Source: Boswellia sacra
Taxonomy: Eukaryota; Streptophyta; Magnoliopsida; Sapindales; Burseraceae
Length of the DNA: 64,000 bases
Reading direction: 5' to 3'
Assembly (NCBI GenBank): GCA_013180625.2
Contig: SNVD02000284.1
Span: 1 to 64,000 of the forward strand
Shown: piece after piece, positions 1 to 10,900 of the stretch
Position numbering within the stretch: position 1 is the stretch's first letter
Layout: every line of letters begins with the position of its first letter
Position numbers and translations under genes: made by a program
Notes under the pieces: generated by a model
The model's database searches: none
Told to the model about the DNA's origin: nothing
What the model saw: only the letters and a program-made list of their open reading frames with translations

Positions 1-640
1 AAAGCATTTTAGGTTAGGAAATCTTTTAGTGAGTTAACAAAGAAAAAGGATTACAGAGGCTCAAAGGGGTAACTAGGGATCAATTTCTGTCAAGGTTGGC
101 TATTAAGGCTCAAACTGTCCAAAGATGGCCTAAATCATTTCCCCAATGTTGCACAGCCTAGGATTTCGCCTTGAGTGACCATCAAACAAGTTCTAGAATT
201 CATTGAAATCTGAAGAAATATTTAAATTACATAAACTTTTCTAAGTGAACAAATAACTCAGTGATAATAGCTCAGTGCTCAATGTTGCGCAAGGAATCAA
301 AAGCAAAGCGAAAACCAAATAAACATTTCAAGCACACAGATCCATGCATCATTTATCATTTTCCAAGAGTTATTCTTAATTCAATCATTATCTAATCATC
401 GACCCACAAAATGCAAGAAAAGAGGTACGTGGCGTTGTTACACCTGAGTCAAGATTGTATATTTCAACAATCCTTAGGACCAGTAGCCCGCAGACTTAAG
501 GTTTCCAGCCTATATACCTTTATTATGAAAGAACAAAAACAAGAAACAATACACTTCAAACAACACGAAATAAATAAACTACAGATTTATTTAGAGAGAA
601 TGCGTTTCAAGAGTTAAGAAAACCCCATATTCTGCCATTC
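1..640. other. no gene recognised
   Basis: AT-rich sequence without a recognisable coding region, repeat end or RNA gene. A 15-base word (aatgcgtttcaagag) at about 600 recurs at about 849; its meaning is unclear. Confidence 0.5.
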
Positions 641-658
641 TCAGGTTTTTCCACAATG

Positions 659-670
659 TTTTTTTTTTTT
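659..670 (-). other. possible poly(A) tract of the LOG retrocopy
   Basis: Twelve T residues on the plus strand, which read as a poly(A) run on the minus strand about 335 bases downstream of the LOG pseudogene stop. This is where the tail of a reverse-transcribed mRNA would sit if the copy kept a 3' UTR. A 12-base A run is common in this AT-rich DNA, so this is only supporting evidence for retroposition. Confidence 0.3.
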
Positions 671-1004
671 CGAATCGAAACTGATAAAGACAAAAACGCA
701 CAACAACTCGAAATTACATAAAACTAATCTTACTCAGAAAATAATAAAGTCCAACAAATCAGCAAACACAAACAAGTCAGTTAGAATGGGTCTAAAAAGT
801 TTAGAAGTTAGCCTCCTTATTCAGCCATTATGGATAGAAGAGATCCATAATGCGTTTCAAGAGAACTTGAACTTTTTAAGCCACCACTCTAAAAGCCAAG
901 ATTAGAAAATATTACCTGGGACAAAAGAAACAACCTGAAAAAAAACTCAAATAAACACAATAAAAACAAAGCAAATGAAAACAAAGCAAACCAGCTAATA
1001 GAGA

Positions 1005-1653
1005 TTACAGATGGAGTGTTAAATCCAGTTTACGCCTCTTATTGCCTTCTCCAAACCAATCAATCCGAGCTGTTGTTGGATCAGGCGAATAGACGAATTC
1101 TTGTAGTTTGTCAATTAACTCCCCTACCGTTGAATCTGTAACAAGGATTTGCCTCGCTGATGGTGAGATAAAATTTTTTTCTACAGCTTGATCAAGAAAA
1201 GACAACAAACTATCAAAAAAGTTATTGACATTTAACAAACCAATGGGTTTTTTATGGATGTTTAGCTGTGCCCAAGAGTGATTTGAAATATCTCCTCTAA
1301 TGTGCCATAACCACCGGGTAAAGCTATAAATGCATCGGACTTAACAACCATATGTGCAATACGCTCATGCATGCTAGAGACTTGTAACTCTTCCCCTATT
1401 GTGTTGCCTACGATATCTTGCACAGCTAATGTTTTAGGGATAATGCCGAGAACTTTACTTCCTCCCAAGGATGCAGCTGTCGACACACACCCCATTAACC
1501 AAGACTACCCCCTCCATAAATCAAATGAATACCCCTCGCAGCTAATGTCCTACCAAGATCAAGAGCTGCTGTTGTAAACTCTCCATCTTTACCCAATTGC
1601 GATCCACAAAATACACATATATTTTGGAATCGTCGAATTGGTGCTTTCTCCAT
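1005..1653 (-). pseudogene. LOG: LOG-like cytokinin riboside 5'-monophosphate phosphoribohydrolase, intronless frameshifted copy
   Basis: LOG enzymes release active cytokinin bases from their nucleotides in the cytosol. Reading the minus strand from the ATG at 1653 gives the family order: ICVFCGS near the N terminus, an IYGGG motif, and the signature PGGYGTLEE (about 1310-1285). The C-terminal helix follows (SPSARQILV, then GELIDKLQEF) to a stop at 1005, about 216 codons in all, the normal family length. Two single-base deletions break the frame. One lies between the G-S-L-G and the M-G of the GGGS(L/I)GLMG motif (about 1493-1497), the other in the stretch that should read SWAQL after PGGYGTLEE (about 1270). 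Plant LOG genes normally have several introns, but none interrupts this copy, so it is most likely a processed pseudogene. Family assignment is firm; paralogue unknown. Confidence 0.88.
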
Positions 1654-1856
1654 TTCTAAAAGTGCTCTAAACTTGTGTAAGACAATGATGCAGGTTAGGT
1701 ATTATGCAATTAAAGTGCAAGACAGGTTATAAAATGACATTTCAAAATATGCAGCATGGATATATACACACGTAAAACTCTCAAATTTGACACATGGGAC
1801 ATAATTTTGGTGGGAGTTGCTCGATGCAGATTTATCACCCCAAGATTTGAAAAAAT

Positions 1857-2050
1857 GAGATATGCTTTCGGCGAGGTTTGACAAAACCTACAAACTTGTC
1901 TCCCACGTGAAGCATGACAATTAGAGATATACTTTCGGTGGGGTTTGACAAAACCGCCACACTTGTCTCCCACGTGAAGCATGAAAAGTAAAGAGATCCT
2001 TTCGGCGGAGGTTGACAAAACCTCCACACTTGTCTTCCACGTGTGCTTAT
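1857..2050. repeat. about 68-bp tandem repeat, nearly three copies
   Basis: Units start at 1857, 1924 and 1993 (spacing 67 and 69). Each has a ctttcggcg/gggtttgacaaaacc core followed by cttgtctcccacgtg. Each copy therefore carries one CACGTG palindrome (G-box-like) and a small inverted repeat around ttgacaaaacc. No gene reads from it that I can identify. Confidence 0.75.
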
Positions 2051-2337
2051 ATCATGGGGTAGTCATCTGGTTTGTCAAAAAGAAAACTTGAAATTAAAAC
2101 AAACAAAATCAACAAACAACAACAACACAAAAACAACATTGATAATCAGATCAAATGAAACAAGAAAGAAATAAAATTCGATAACAACAACACACATTCA
2201 AATATACAAGTAGTTGTGATTGTGGCTCACATCTTCCTCTGGTTTTACGTCAAGTAACGGCTGAAACGCCTTCTATGAGTCGGGGATTTGCTTCCCATCC
2301 AGTTTTCTTATAAACTGGCAAACAGGGTCGTTTTTAG

Positions 2338-2826
2338 TCAGATTCCTAGACTATAACACTGCAATTCATCACGAAATTGTGTCCATAGATTAAGCAATTC
2401 ACTCTGAACAAGTCCACAAGAATGTGACTCGAGAGTTAACAAAACATTATCCAGCGACTCATTACTCAAACCATTCTTAATAAATGAAAGTTTATCTTCT
2501 CTATTCCTGGACGCAAAACCTAATGAACGACAAGTCTGGTTACAATTTCATCTAGCACATTTATAACAAACTTGTAACCTTTTCGCTCTTCGCCTCTTGG
2601 CGTAGTAGCTCTTTCCTAGACCAGGCATGTATTTTGCGAGATTAATGTCAGGCTCACCTGACAATCTCACCTTGGCTTCAATAAGCCATCGGATATCCTC
2701 AGGCACATTTAGGAGCATCAATGCCCAAAGTCTAGTCATCCGTACTTTATAAATTTTAAACATAGCATTTTGAGGAAGCGAAGGAAAATATTTACGAAGG
2801 TTCGACAAAAAGATATCGGCATCCAT
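2338..2826 (-). pseudogene. betaflexivirus-like zinc-finger nucleic-acid-binding protein, endogenous viral remnant (tentative)
   Basis: From the ATG at 2826 (an upstream in-frame ATG lies at 2895) the minus strand encodes a helical, hydrophobic N-terminal part, then a strongly basic YAKRRRAKR run, then C-x2-C. An in-frame TGA (about 2548) follows. Beyond it the same frame stays open to 2338 and supplies a second Cys pair directly after the stop. The order short hydrophobic segment, glycine plus arginine-rich run, Cys zinc finger matches the small 3'-proximal RNA-binding proteins of Betaflexiviridae (Pfam Carla_C4 type), which act as silencing suppressors or RNA binders. This match is from family knowledge of motif order, not from a search. 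No coat protein or replicase piece was recognised next to it. A plant zinc-finger protein remains possible. Confidence 0.42.
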
Positions 2827-3120
2827 TGAAGAGGAGAAAAGAAGAGATATTACCGATAATACGATCGAGTTTGTTTTTTTCTCCAAGATATGCACGTTTC
2901 AAACCTTTGGCGAATGACTTCAACTTCCGTTTGGATGTTTCCACAAGCTGCTGCACAAATGAGCTCAAAGCACAGAGTACTCAAATTAAACAAAAGGAAG
3001 GAAAAGAAAAGAGCAGAAACGAAACTAAAGACACATAAAAGAGATAACAACACAATAGCAAACAAAGTCAAAAACAAGTAAAAGAAATATAAAAACAAAT
3101 AAGACAGATGGCAAAGAGAG
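2827..3120 (-). other. exon/intron-like stretch upstream of the zinc-finger remnant
   Basis: On the minus strand a long T-rich tract (about 3110-2965) ends at an acceptor-like tttgtgcag, followed by about 100 bases open in a frame different from the zinc-finger ORF and rich in Lys, reaching a gtaatat donor-like site near 2857. It could be a host exon, or the 3' end of an overlapping viral ORF. I do not recognise the product. Confidence 0.25.
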
Positions 3121-3277
3121 ATAAAACCTGATCAATTTGATGGCCTATGAAAGGAATCTCCTCGAGACACAAAAATCAATCATTATTACCTCATTTTATT
3201 TTTCTTTTCTTTTTTTTTGTTAATTTATTTTGCAAAAACATTGGGTTGCCTCCCAATAAGCGCTTGGTTTAACGTCC

Positions 3278-4545
3278 TCAGCCCGACGTTAGTTCCATCA
3301 TGGGAGGATCCAATCTCCGCTGTGCTTCTCTAGTGGGCTTGGATCATTCTTCCAACAGGAAATGGTGTAAGCATATGGCTGGGCCTTGGATGTTAGCAAT
3401 CGTCCCCTTAATAGCTGTTTTGTGAACTCTAAATACTCGGACGCGTTTCTCTTCTTGTAGTGGTGCAAGGCCCATTTCTATTGTAACTCGCAAAGGATCT
3501 TTGTTACCCAAAAACACATGCCTCAAATAATCTGGAAGTAGCTTAAGCTCCAAGGTATTGGCTTTCATCACAGAAGGAAGAAGTTTCTCATTAGATAAAG
3601 GCAATTCAATGTACGAACATCATACCTGTTTGTGATTATAGCTATAGTCTCATCTAAGCATGCCATAGCTTCATCCATTTCTTTAGTCACTTGTATCAGC
3701 TTTCTTGGTTCTTTGAAACTTTCTGTCCTTATGTGTTCACTAATAGCAACATCCACTCCATTCGTGCGAGTTAACTCAAAATATTGTTGTGGCAAAGAAT
3801 CAACAACGTCAACTGCAAAAACAGAATGTAAGTCACTAGAGTACCTCATTGCCTCAAAAATGTTGAAACATATCACCTTGCCATCAAACTCTATGATGAG
3901 AGTGCCATCATGAACATCAATCTTTGTTCTAAAAGTTTTCGAGAATGGTCTCCGTAACAGAATCGAAGTTGGATTAGGAGATGTCTCATCCTCTATTTCA
4001 AGGACAAAGAAGTTTGCTGGGAAAAACAATTGATTCACCTGCACAAGCACATCTTCCACAACTCTTTTAGGATATGCATTAAAATGATCAGCAAGCTGAA
4101 TGGTAATACCAGTTTCCGCAAAAAGTCCAAGATTTAAAGAAGCATAAATAGAATATGGCATGATTGTTAATAGATGCTTTCTAATCTAACATAACTTGTT
4201 TTAACCAATGTGCAATGGCATGGTGAACGTACCTGATCTTTGCACTTTGAGAATTTTTCTTGTGCCAATACAGCGAAACATTTTTCCCCTACACTTACTT
4301 TCTCATTCCTTTTTACTTTCTCTTGCTGGTTTGCATAACTATTTGAGACATTTTATATAACGAGGTACTTGCTTGATAGCATCCAGAAGTGGTCTATTTA
4401 CCTCGATTTTGTGAGAAGTTTCCAGGATTTCTTGTTCTTGCTCCTCCTTCTTCAATTTTGCAAATCTGCTAGTAAAAAGTGGAGGAGTAACATAAGAAGG
4501 AATTTGAGTTTTAAGATCTACCTTAGAAGATGATGTGTTGTTCAT
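3278..4545 (-). pseudogene. Athila-type gag-pol segment with aspartic protease, decayed
   Basis: The minus strand reads the gag-pro linker (4545-4339: ...RFAKLKKEEQEQEILET...), then the retropepsin (4161-3568). The protease flap and core are clear: IQLADHFNAYPK, VEDVLVQVNQLFFPANF, then the LRRPFSKTFRTKIDVH and FNIFEAM blocks. The active-site motif is broken: at about 4185 the frame reads D-stop-K-A-S-I-N where Athila proteases have D-L/S-G-A-S-I-N. The tail (3604-3344) is the pre-RT linker with a HKTAIKGTIA block. After REAQRRLD the frame ends at 3278 with no RT. The protease would cleave the gag-pol polyprotein in an autonomous relative. Confidence 0.85.
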
Positions 4546-4596
4546 GGTGGAAGTGGTGTCATCTTCTTCATCATTTTGTGATTTCTTTGTTAGGTT

Positions 4597-5360
4597 TTAG
4601 ATACTTGCCCCAGTTTCCATTTGCTCTCCATTTTGAATTTGCTCTCCATTTTGCAAAGTTATAGCACAAGAATTCTCTCTTGGATTGATCACCGTTTGAC
4701 AAGATAATTCTTCTGAGCCTTGGCCCTCGAATTTGCTCATGCTAGTGGCCAATTGTCCCATTTGATTTGCGAGGTTTTGGATACTTGCCCCAGTTTCCTG
4801 CTGGAATTGCATTGTGTAGTGGCAAGTGCATTAACAATATCCTGGAGTGACATACCTGAGTTTTCTGGAGCTGGTTGTGATGCTGGTTGTGGCATTGGTG
4901 GTGGTTGTATTTGAAAAGGTTGCTGCACTCTAGGTTGATTGAAACTTTGTGGCCGATTTGGTATCACATTTGGAGTGATTGGTTGATGATTCCAGTAACT
5001 GAAAGTATGTTGATCTTCCCATCCAGCATTGTAAGTGCTAGAGAAAGGATCATACCATTGCCTCGTTTGTCCTGGAAATCCACCCAAGGCATTGGCTAGT
5101 TCCATATATTCTTCTTGTAAAGTTGGATACATGTCGATTGGATGCTCCATCGTAGAATATATCCCACATTCATAAGATTTTTGCATATCTCCTACCGCCA
5201 TGTTTTCCACAAGAGAGGTTAGCTCAGAAAGTTGTTGTTCAATGTTCGGAGTGCTTACCTCATTTACTCTCCATGGTACTTGTGGCTCAAATCCGCTACT
5301 GAAATGATAGAAGTTTACTGCCATGTTGTCTAAACACAAACAATCAGAAAAGAAAAACAA
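4597..5360 (-). pseudogene. Athila-type gag, C-terminal part only
   Basis: Reads VNEVSTPNIEQQLSELTSLV, a degenerate zinc knuckle (CGIYSTMEHPIDMYP, where two of the normal Cys are Tyr), the GGFPGQ repeat region, a Pro/Gln-rich stretch, and IQNLANQMGQLATSMSKFE near 4800-4730. A frameshift separates the two parts near 4740-4810. The retrotransposon capsid domain that should precede it is absent: coding starts only about 55 bases after the PBS. A short phrase (gatacttgccccagtttcc) is duplicated at about 4600 and 4780. Confidence 0.82.
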
Positions 5361-5413
5361 AGAAAATATGAATCAACAATGAAAACAAAATAACAAATCG
5401 ATTAGAAAATCAA

Positions 5414-5431
5414 TCCCCGGCAACGGCGCCA
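5414..5431 (-). other. E1 primer binding site, tRNA-Asp type
   Basis: The minus strand reads TGGCGCCGTTGCCGGGGA, complementary to the 3' end of plant tRNA-Asp, six bases after the LTR end. This is the Athila-type PBS. Confidence 0.85.
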
Positions 5432-5437
5432 AAAACT

Positions 5438-6842
5438 TGATGCGTTCGAAACTAGCAAGTATACTAGTCGCACAAGTAATAAAGTGATAAGTAAGATATC
5501 GTTCCCACGAGGATTGATTCTAATTGATTTGTTATTTCCAGCAACAATTAACTAAATGGGGGGTTTTGTTGAATGATTAACTAAATGAAATAAGAATGCA
5601 AATTAAGAATAACAAAACAGAAGTTAATTTGAATAAAAGATCAATGAGGGAAATCTGGTTAGGGGATCCTTCTCTACCACAAGATATGGATTTGAGAATT
5701 AATCGTAGAATTGTCATCCAATTACACCATTGAAATTATCAACCGTAGATAACACCAAGCTCTGTTATCCCAATCTTTCCTTACTTTGTTGTTAAACAAA
5801 ACAGGCTCTTTATTTAATCTCTATCCATTAAACAACCTAGAACAAGCTCTCTAAATTTAATTGAATGGATGCATTACTATAAGAAAGATAGGTTGATCTA
5901 AGCAATAAACACACAAGCTCGGATTATTTACTTAGGTTGTATTATCCAATTGCAATCTCTGATCACAATTTTGCTACTAAGGATTAGAAATTCAAGACAA
6001 TTACGGATCAAGATTTCTACTCTAGCAATAGACAACAACCAGATTATATTCAGTTGGCCATTCCAAATACAATCCAGCAAGTAATCATAAGCATTAAACA
6101 TGGAAAAATACAAGCAACTTCAATTAGAGAATTGGATAACAATTCCTTGCACAATCAATTCATAAAAACCATATCAAGGGCTTTGAAATCACCCTCAACC
6201 AATTCAGATTCAGTTACACATGTTTAAGAACGTGTAAATACAATACAACATGGAGACATTCCAGAAAATGAAAGGGAAGGGAAAAACTTAGCAAATTTGA
6301 TGTAATTCTCTTTGGATTGTAGTTCTTCCTCTTTCCAAGCTTCCTTTCTCCTTCAAGAACTCCAAGAGATGAAAGAATTCCAGAGCTGAGCCTCCACCAC
6401 GTTCTCCCCTCTTCAAGTTATCAAAATAAAACCCTAAAATGTGTTTAAATACTCTGCTACAGTAACTTGCTACAGTACCCCGTATTATACATGCTACAGT
6501 GATTTGTGGAATTATATTTCTATACTTCTCACACTGTTTTGATTACAACTTTTGGTACACTGAATGGATTTATAAACCGTAAATTTCTCCAGAAAATAGA
6601 CTTCGAGAGCTTTCCAACGGTATATAACATGTCATCGGGTTCATTGTATATCAATACAATTAAATCCGAGAAGATGGTGACTAGCAGAGGTGAAAATGAA
6701 GGGTTTTACTCCATTTTTGTGCAAGTTGCTCCAAAACTCCTACAAACATCAAAAACACACAAAAACATAAAAATACCAAGGAATATAGCAAAGAAACATG
6801 GACGAATTGATATGAAAATGATATATAAATAGACACTTATCA
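5438..6842 (-). repeat. E1 5' LTR (1405 bp)
   Basis: The minus strand begins TGATAAGTGTC at 6842 and ends ...CGCATCA at 5438, six bases before the PBS. The flanking base group 6843-6847 (atgtc) is the expected 5-bp target copy on this side; the partner is lost with the 3' end. The ORF at 6506-6832 inside it is not a gene. Confidence 0.8.
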
Positions 6843-6847
6843 ATGTC

Positions 6848-7650
6848 ACTAGTATTACAAGTTTGACAGACAATTTCTTGCATAAATCACATTTCTAAGT
6901 CCAACTCTTCTAGCAAGGGACGTCAATTTAGCATGAAGATCATGATTCTCCCTAAAGTTATATATGCCTCTACTAGATGTTCTTGGTACCTCATAGGTGC
7001 CAACATTGTTCCAATTTTGGGCATTTTTCGTTGGTAAGTCTAGAAAATCCATGGCTTCATCAAGGTTTTTATTTTCAAATTGTCCATTACACATTAATTC
7101 TACCATTTGCCGAGCTTGATGGGTAAGACCTTCATAGAAAATTAAAACTAGTCTCCATGTTTTCAAACCATGGTGAGGACAAGTATTAAGTAATGCTTTA
7201 TACCTATCCCAACATTGGTAAAAGGTCTCTCCTTGTTTTTGAGTGAAATTGATGATTTGCCTTTTGAGAGAATTTGTTCTATAGAGAGGAAATAATTTTT
7301 GAAGAAATTGTTGTTGCATTTCGTCTCATGAGCTAATGGATCATGACCTAAGATTTTGTAGTCATGTTTTAGCTTTATCTTTTAAAGAAAAAGGAAAAAG
7401 TTTTAATCTAAAGATGTTTATGCTACAATTTAGGTCACTATAGGTATTTAAAACTCTTCAAATTCTCTCAAGTGCAAATATGGGTTTTCAGCATCTAAGC
7501 CATGAAAGTGGGGTAAGAATTGAATGAAATCTAGTTCATGGCTGAAATGTATTGCATCATGAGGGAAGACTATGCATGATTGTGCACAAGTTCTTCTAAG
7601 ATTTATATAGTCCATTAATGTTCTTGGTTGGATATGAGCATGTTTTTCAA
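6848..7650 (-). pseudogene. E2 Athila-type gag, N-terminal and capsid part
   Basis: The open stretch 7319-6855 shows the Retrotrans_gag domain: TFYQCWDRYKALLNTCPHHG, WRLVLIFYEGLT, QMVELMCNGQFENKN and DEAMDFLDL. Upstream (7650-7320) the same gag continues with several stops and shifts. Comparison with E3 (62456-63420) shows that E2 ends abruptly just before its zinc-finger region, at the E1 insertion point. Confidence 0.85.
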
Positions 7651-7780
7651 AGAAGATGAGTGACTCCTAACAATTTTTCCAACTAATGCAAAGAGAAAGA
7701 AAAGATGAACACATGCAAGTAAAATAAAAATAGAAATAAGGAAAGAAAATACTTACAATTTTGTACGCCAAATTTTACCT

Positions 7781-7798
7781 TCCCCGGCAATGGCGTCA
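7781..7798 (-). other. E2 primer binding site, mutated tRNA-Asp type
   Basis: The minus strand reads TGACGCCATTGCCGGGGA, two differences from the E1 PBS. It sits six bases inside the LTR end at 7805. Confidence 0.75.
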
Positions 7799-7804
7799 AA
7801 AACT

Positions 7805-9198
7805 TGACACATCTGAAAAAGGATTGTCTTCCAAGTATAGGAGTGTCGAAGTAATAAACCCGGTGAGACCGGGGTCGATCCACGAGGAAGGGGATTTTAG
7901 CGCTACAAATTATAAGCTAAGCAAATATGCTATAGATGATTCAAAGAGATGACAAGATAATATTAACAAATATAAGTAAAGAACAAGTTCGTAAACAATA
8001 AATGAGAATCACATAAAAGAAATCAACACAATAATAATGAAAGCTAAGGTTAGGGAATCCACCCTTGATATTTCAAATAAGGATAAACAACCCATTTTAG
8101 TTATATGAATTATATTTGCTTCATTACCAATATTTATACCACTTCTTGTAAATGGGTTCAAGCATCCAATGTGTCAATCTCCATATGTCGACATCAAATC
8201 AAGGTTCGTAACTAGATTCATGTCGATAAGAAAGAACCATATGACATCTAGAAAGGATCCAAGCATTTGATGTGCCAAGGATTGTCTACAATGGATCAAG
8301 ATCTCCACTTTATGAGTGGTGTCAAGATTGATTAAGAAAATAAATATAAATCATATAATATAAACAACATAAGATTATAATTATTAAGCAGATATCAAGG
8401 GTTAGAGAATCCTTATTCTCATATCCAGGGTTTCACCCTTTCACCTTAGCAAGAGATAATTTAGCAAGACATTATAAAAGAAAGAAAACAAATTGCAAGA
8501 AAAAAGAAAATTCATTAATAACATTAAAACACAAGACAGAAGAACACAATCACAAGATATCCTAGCCAAGGCCAAGATATTCCAGCCAAGGTCAAGATGC
8601 CCTCATGGGTTATAAGGCACCTCTATTTATAGATATATTCAAGGGCAAACTTATCAAATTACAAAGGAATAATTGTCGAATATTAGATGCATCAACTTTG
8701 ACAATTGGGGTAATTAGATGAACCAACTTTGACCACCGATTTTGACCTTGTATTATTGATAATTTTAATCACATGTCTTCATGAAAGTCATATATATTTC
8801 TCTCAGCTTTCTAGAACATCTTGATTCATATGATTTGTATACGTATTCTGAGAGATATGGTCGAAATACTGAGGCATGGTTAGGCTAGACCAAAACTGCA
8901 GATGGGTTCACTTCCAACGCATTTTAGGTCCATTAAGACCCAAATTTGATGATGCTTGTGAAATGTAATCTTGTAGATAATTTAATCAGCTTTCCAAAAC
9001 CTTAGGATTTGCACCATTCTGATCTATAAATAGGAAGTTATGGCCATTTTACCGAACCTGTAACAAAACCAAAATTAAGAGAAAATTAATTCCAAAGATG
9101 CAAAGACTACAAATATGCTTAAGTTGAGGAATTTAATGACACTATTAATGCAATATGATGAACTAAACTCTTTTTAAACATACATATTTAAGTGTTCA
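7805..9198 (-). repeat. E2 5' LTR (1394 bp)
   Basis: The minus strand starts TGAACACTTAAATATG at 9198 and ends ...GATGTGTCA at 7805. It aligns over its length with the E3 LTR at 60747-62256 (same start, same tcatcatattg block, same ccacgaggaaggggatttagcg-type end block), which defines both boundaries. Confidence 0.87.
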
Positions 9199-10900
9199 TC
9201 ACCGTTCAGCCTTGTAACTACAACTGTTTGGATCTTCATCATCAAAATTTGAAAAATTTTACTTCTAAATAAAATCTTCTAATCTTGGACTCTTACCTGA
9301 ACTTGCACTCATTTGTACATACTGCTTGCATAATCGCCCATATTTTGCATCCAAAATTCGGAGCTTGTGAAGGATCTCTTGAAATGAGGCATGTTGCTTC
9401 TCAAACTGTTAAAAAATAAAATCCATGAAGTCTTGATCTTTCATAAATAGAAACCTCGACTTTCTTGAACACCTAAAGCGCGATTTGAATTTTCTCTAAT
9501 ATTAGGTCCCCTAATAATTGTATCAATGGTGGTTATCTTTTTCTCGATCGACCTGGCATACTCCCCTTACATGGGTTGACTAGGGAGAGATAAGAGAGAG
9601 AATCAAATTTCAAAACCTTAGGACGAGTGGTGTCCAATGGAAGTATATTGGATATTAGACCTCTATCGTTTCACTCGCCTTGGCAGTATATCATGCTTCT
9701 CCTAGTCGACCACGATGATCAATTATTAAAGGTTTCCAAATGTCATTCCTTTTTTTTTTAATTTCTTTCTCCCAAATGACTATGATCAGGATGGGCTTCA
9801 TTTTCTAACGTTTTGTCTCTATATCGACCATAATTATACAGTCCTTTCTTTTTGTAACTGTGGTGCTAACTTGCACCTTCTCCACACACAAGCTAGTCCA
9901 CCATGTGATTGACTAAGAGCTTCTTGATCATTTGTCAAGATCTCATCAACATCAACATAGAGAGAATTTTTTTAGCTTGTGCAGTTTGAGTTTGCATTTG
10001 AGCACTTATTGGTTCATAAGCCTCAATTACTCTTAAATAGCCATCACTTTTATTATCGTGACCTCTTTCCATTCATTATGCTTGACCCTTTCTTGTCACT
10101 ATAGAGATTCTCGATGAGGACATTCCCTTCTGATGGGTTGTTCATGACAATACATATCGTTTTGTGTCAAAGTTTTCACAAACAATGCCAACTATCTATG
10201 CTGAAAATCGATCGACCTCTAACTTACTAGTAAAATTTATATTTGTTCTGGGGGATCTGACTTAACAGAAGGGAAAAGGAGGAATATATGGAGAATGAAG
10301 GGAAAGTAGGAAATTTTGGGTCACGTTTTTTGTCAATATGGCTATTGTATATTGGTCAACCGAGGCCACAATGATGTAAACCATCTGCACATAAAGAGAA
10401 AACAAGAAGTCAAAGGCACCAGTGGCATTGCTAGCGATGATCCTATGATGCTCAAGTCAAAGATTAAATATGGAGTGAAATATCTGGTCGACCAAAGAGA
10501 GACAAGGTAGAAAGAGTGTGTGTTCTTCAAACCTTGATTTGAAGAAAATGAGTTCTATTTATAGGAGTAACTCTTGTACAAGGGTTGCCATGCATGGGGT
10601 AGCAGTGACACCTCATTGCATGCCGAAGAGCTGGTGATGATACCTAGGTAAAACCTACAAAGACACTTAGAGAACTACAAGTTTTCTCTAGGAGACACTT
10701 GGAGGCTTTTAAGGGAGTTGGTGAGACACTTGGACAAGATGCATCTTGCTTAGAGAGCACCTGGAGAGAAGCTTCAATCTTTATTATTCTATTAATTTTC
10801 TCATGCAACACCATTTATAGTGAAATTGATTACATGTCCTTCGTCGAACAAGTTGGGTGTTTGTTATAGAATTATCAAATCAACCAAAAGGTCTCAATAC
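9199..10900. other. degenerate sequence, possibly an old Ty3 remnant
   Basis: No intact ORF. On the minus strand between about 10160 and 9900 there are Gln/Thr/Ala-rich broken readings and scattered ggtcgac/cgatcgac words that recall gypsy gag leaders, but no diagnostic domain can be read. Treated as unassigned. Confidence 0.25.

Larger units (their letters stand above)
3240..6842 (-). mobile_element. E1: deleted Athila-type Ty3/gypsy element (LTR, PBS, gag tail, protease; no RT/RH/IN)
   Basis: Minus-strand order from 6842 down: 5' LTR (5438-6842), PBS complementary to tRNA-Asp, the C-terminal third of gag, an aspartic protease, then the conserved Athila post-pol motif ggttgcctcccaataagcgc (about 3244-3264). 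The N-terminal two thirds of gag and all of RT, RNase H and integrase are missing. The protease-to-RT linker runs straight into the end of pol. No 3' LTR is found below 3240, so the element is also truncated there. It sits inside the gag of E2: the E2 reading stops at the 6842/6843 boundary and does not resume on the other side in this window. A non-autonomous origin before insertion is inferred. Confidence 0.82.

Noticed and set aside
1710..2029. Overlapping minus-strand ORFs of 60-105 codons
   Set aside because: They span the 68-bp tandem array; the repeated peptides follow from the DNA repeat.
6506..6832. 108-codon plus-strand ORF
   Set aside because: Lies wholly inside the E1 LTR on the antisense strand.
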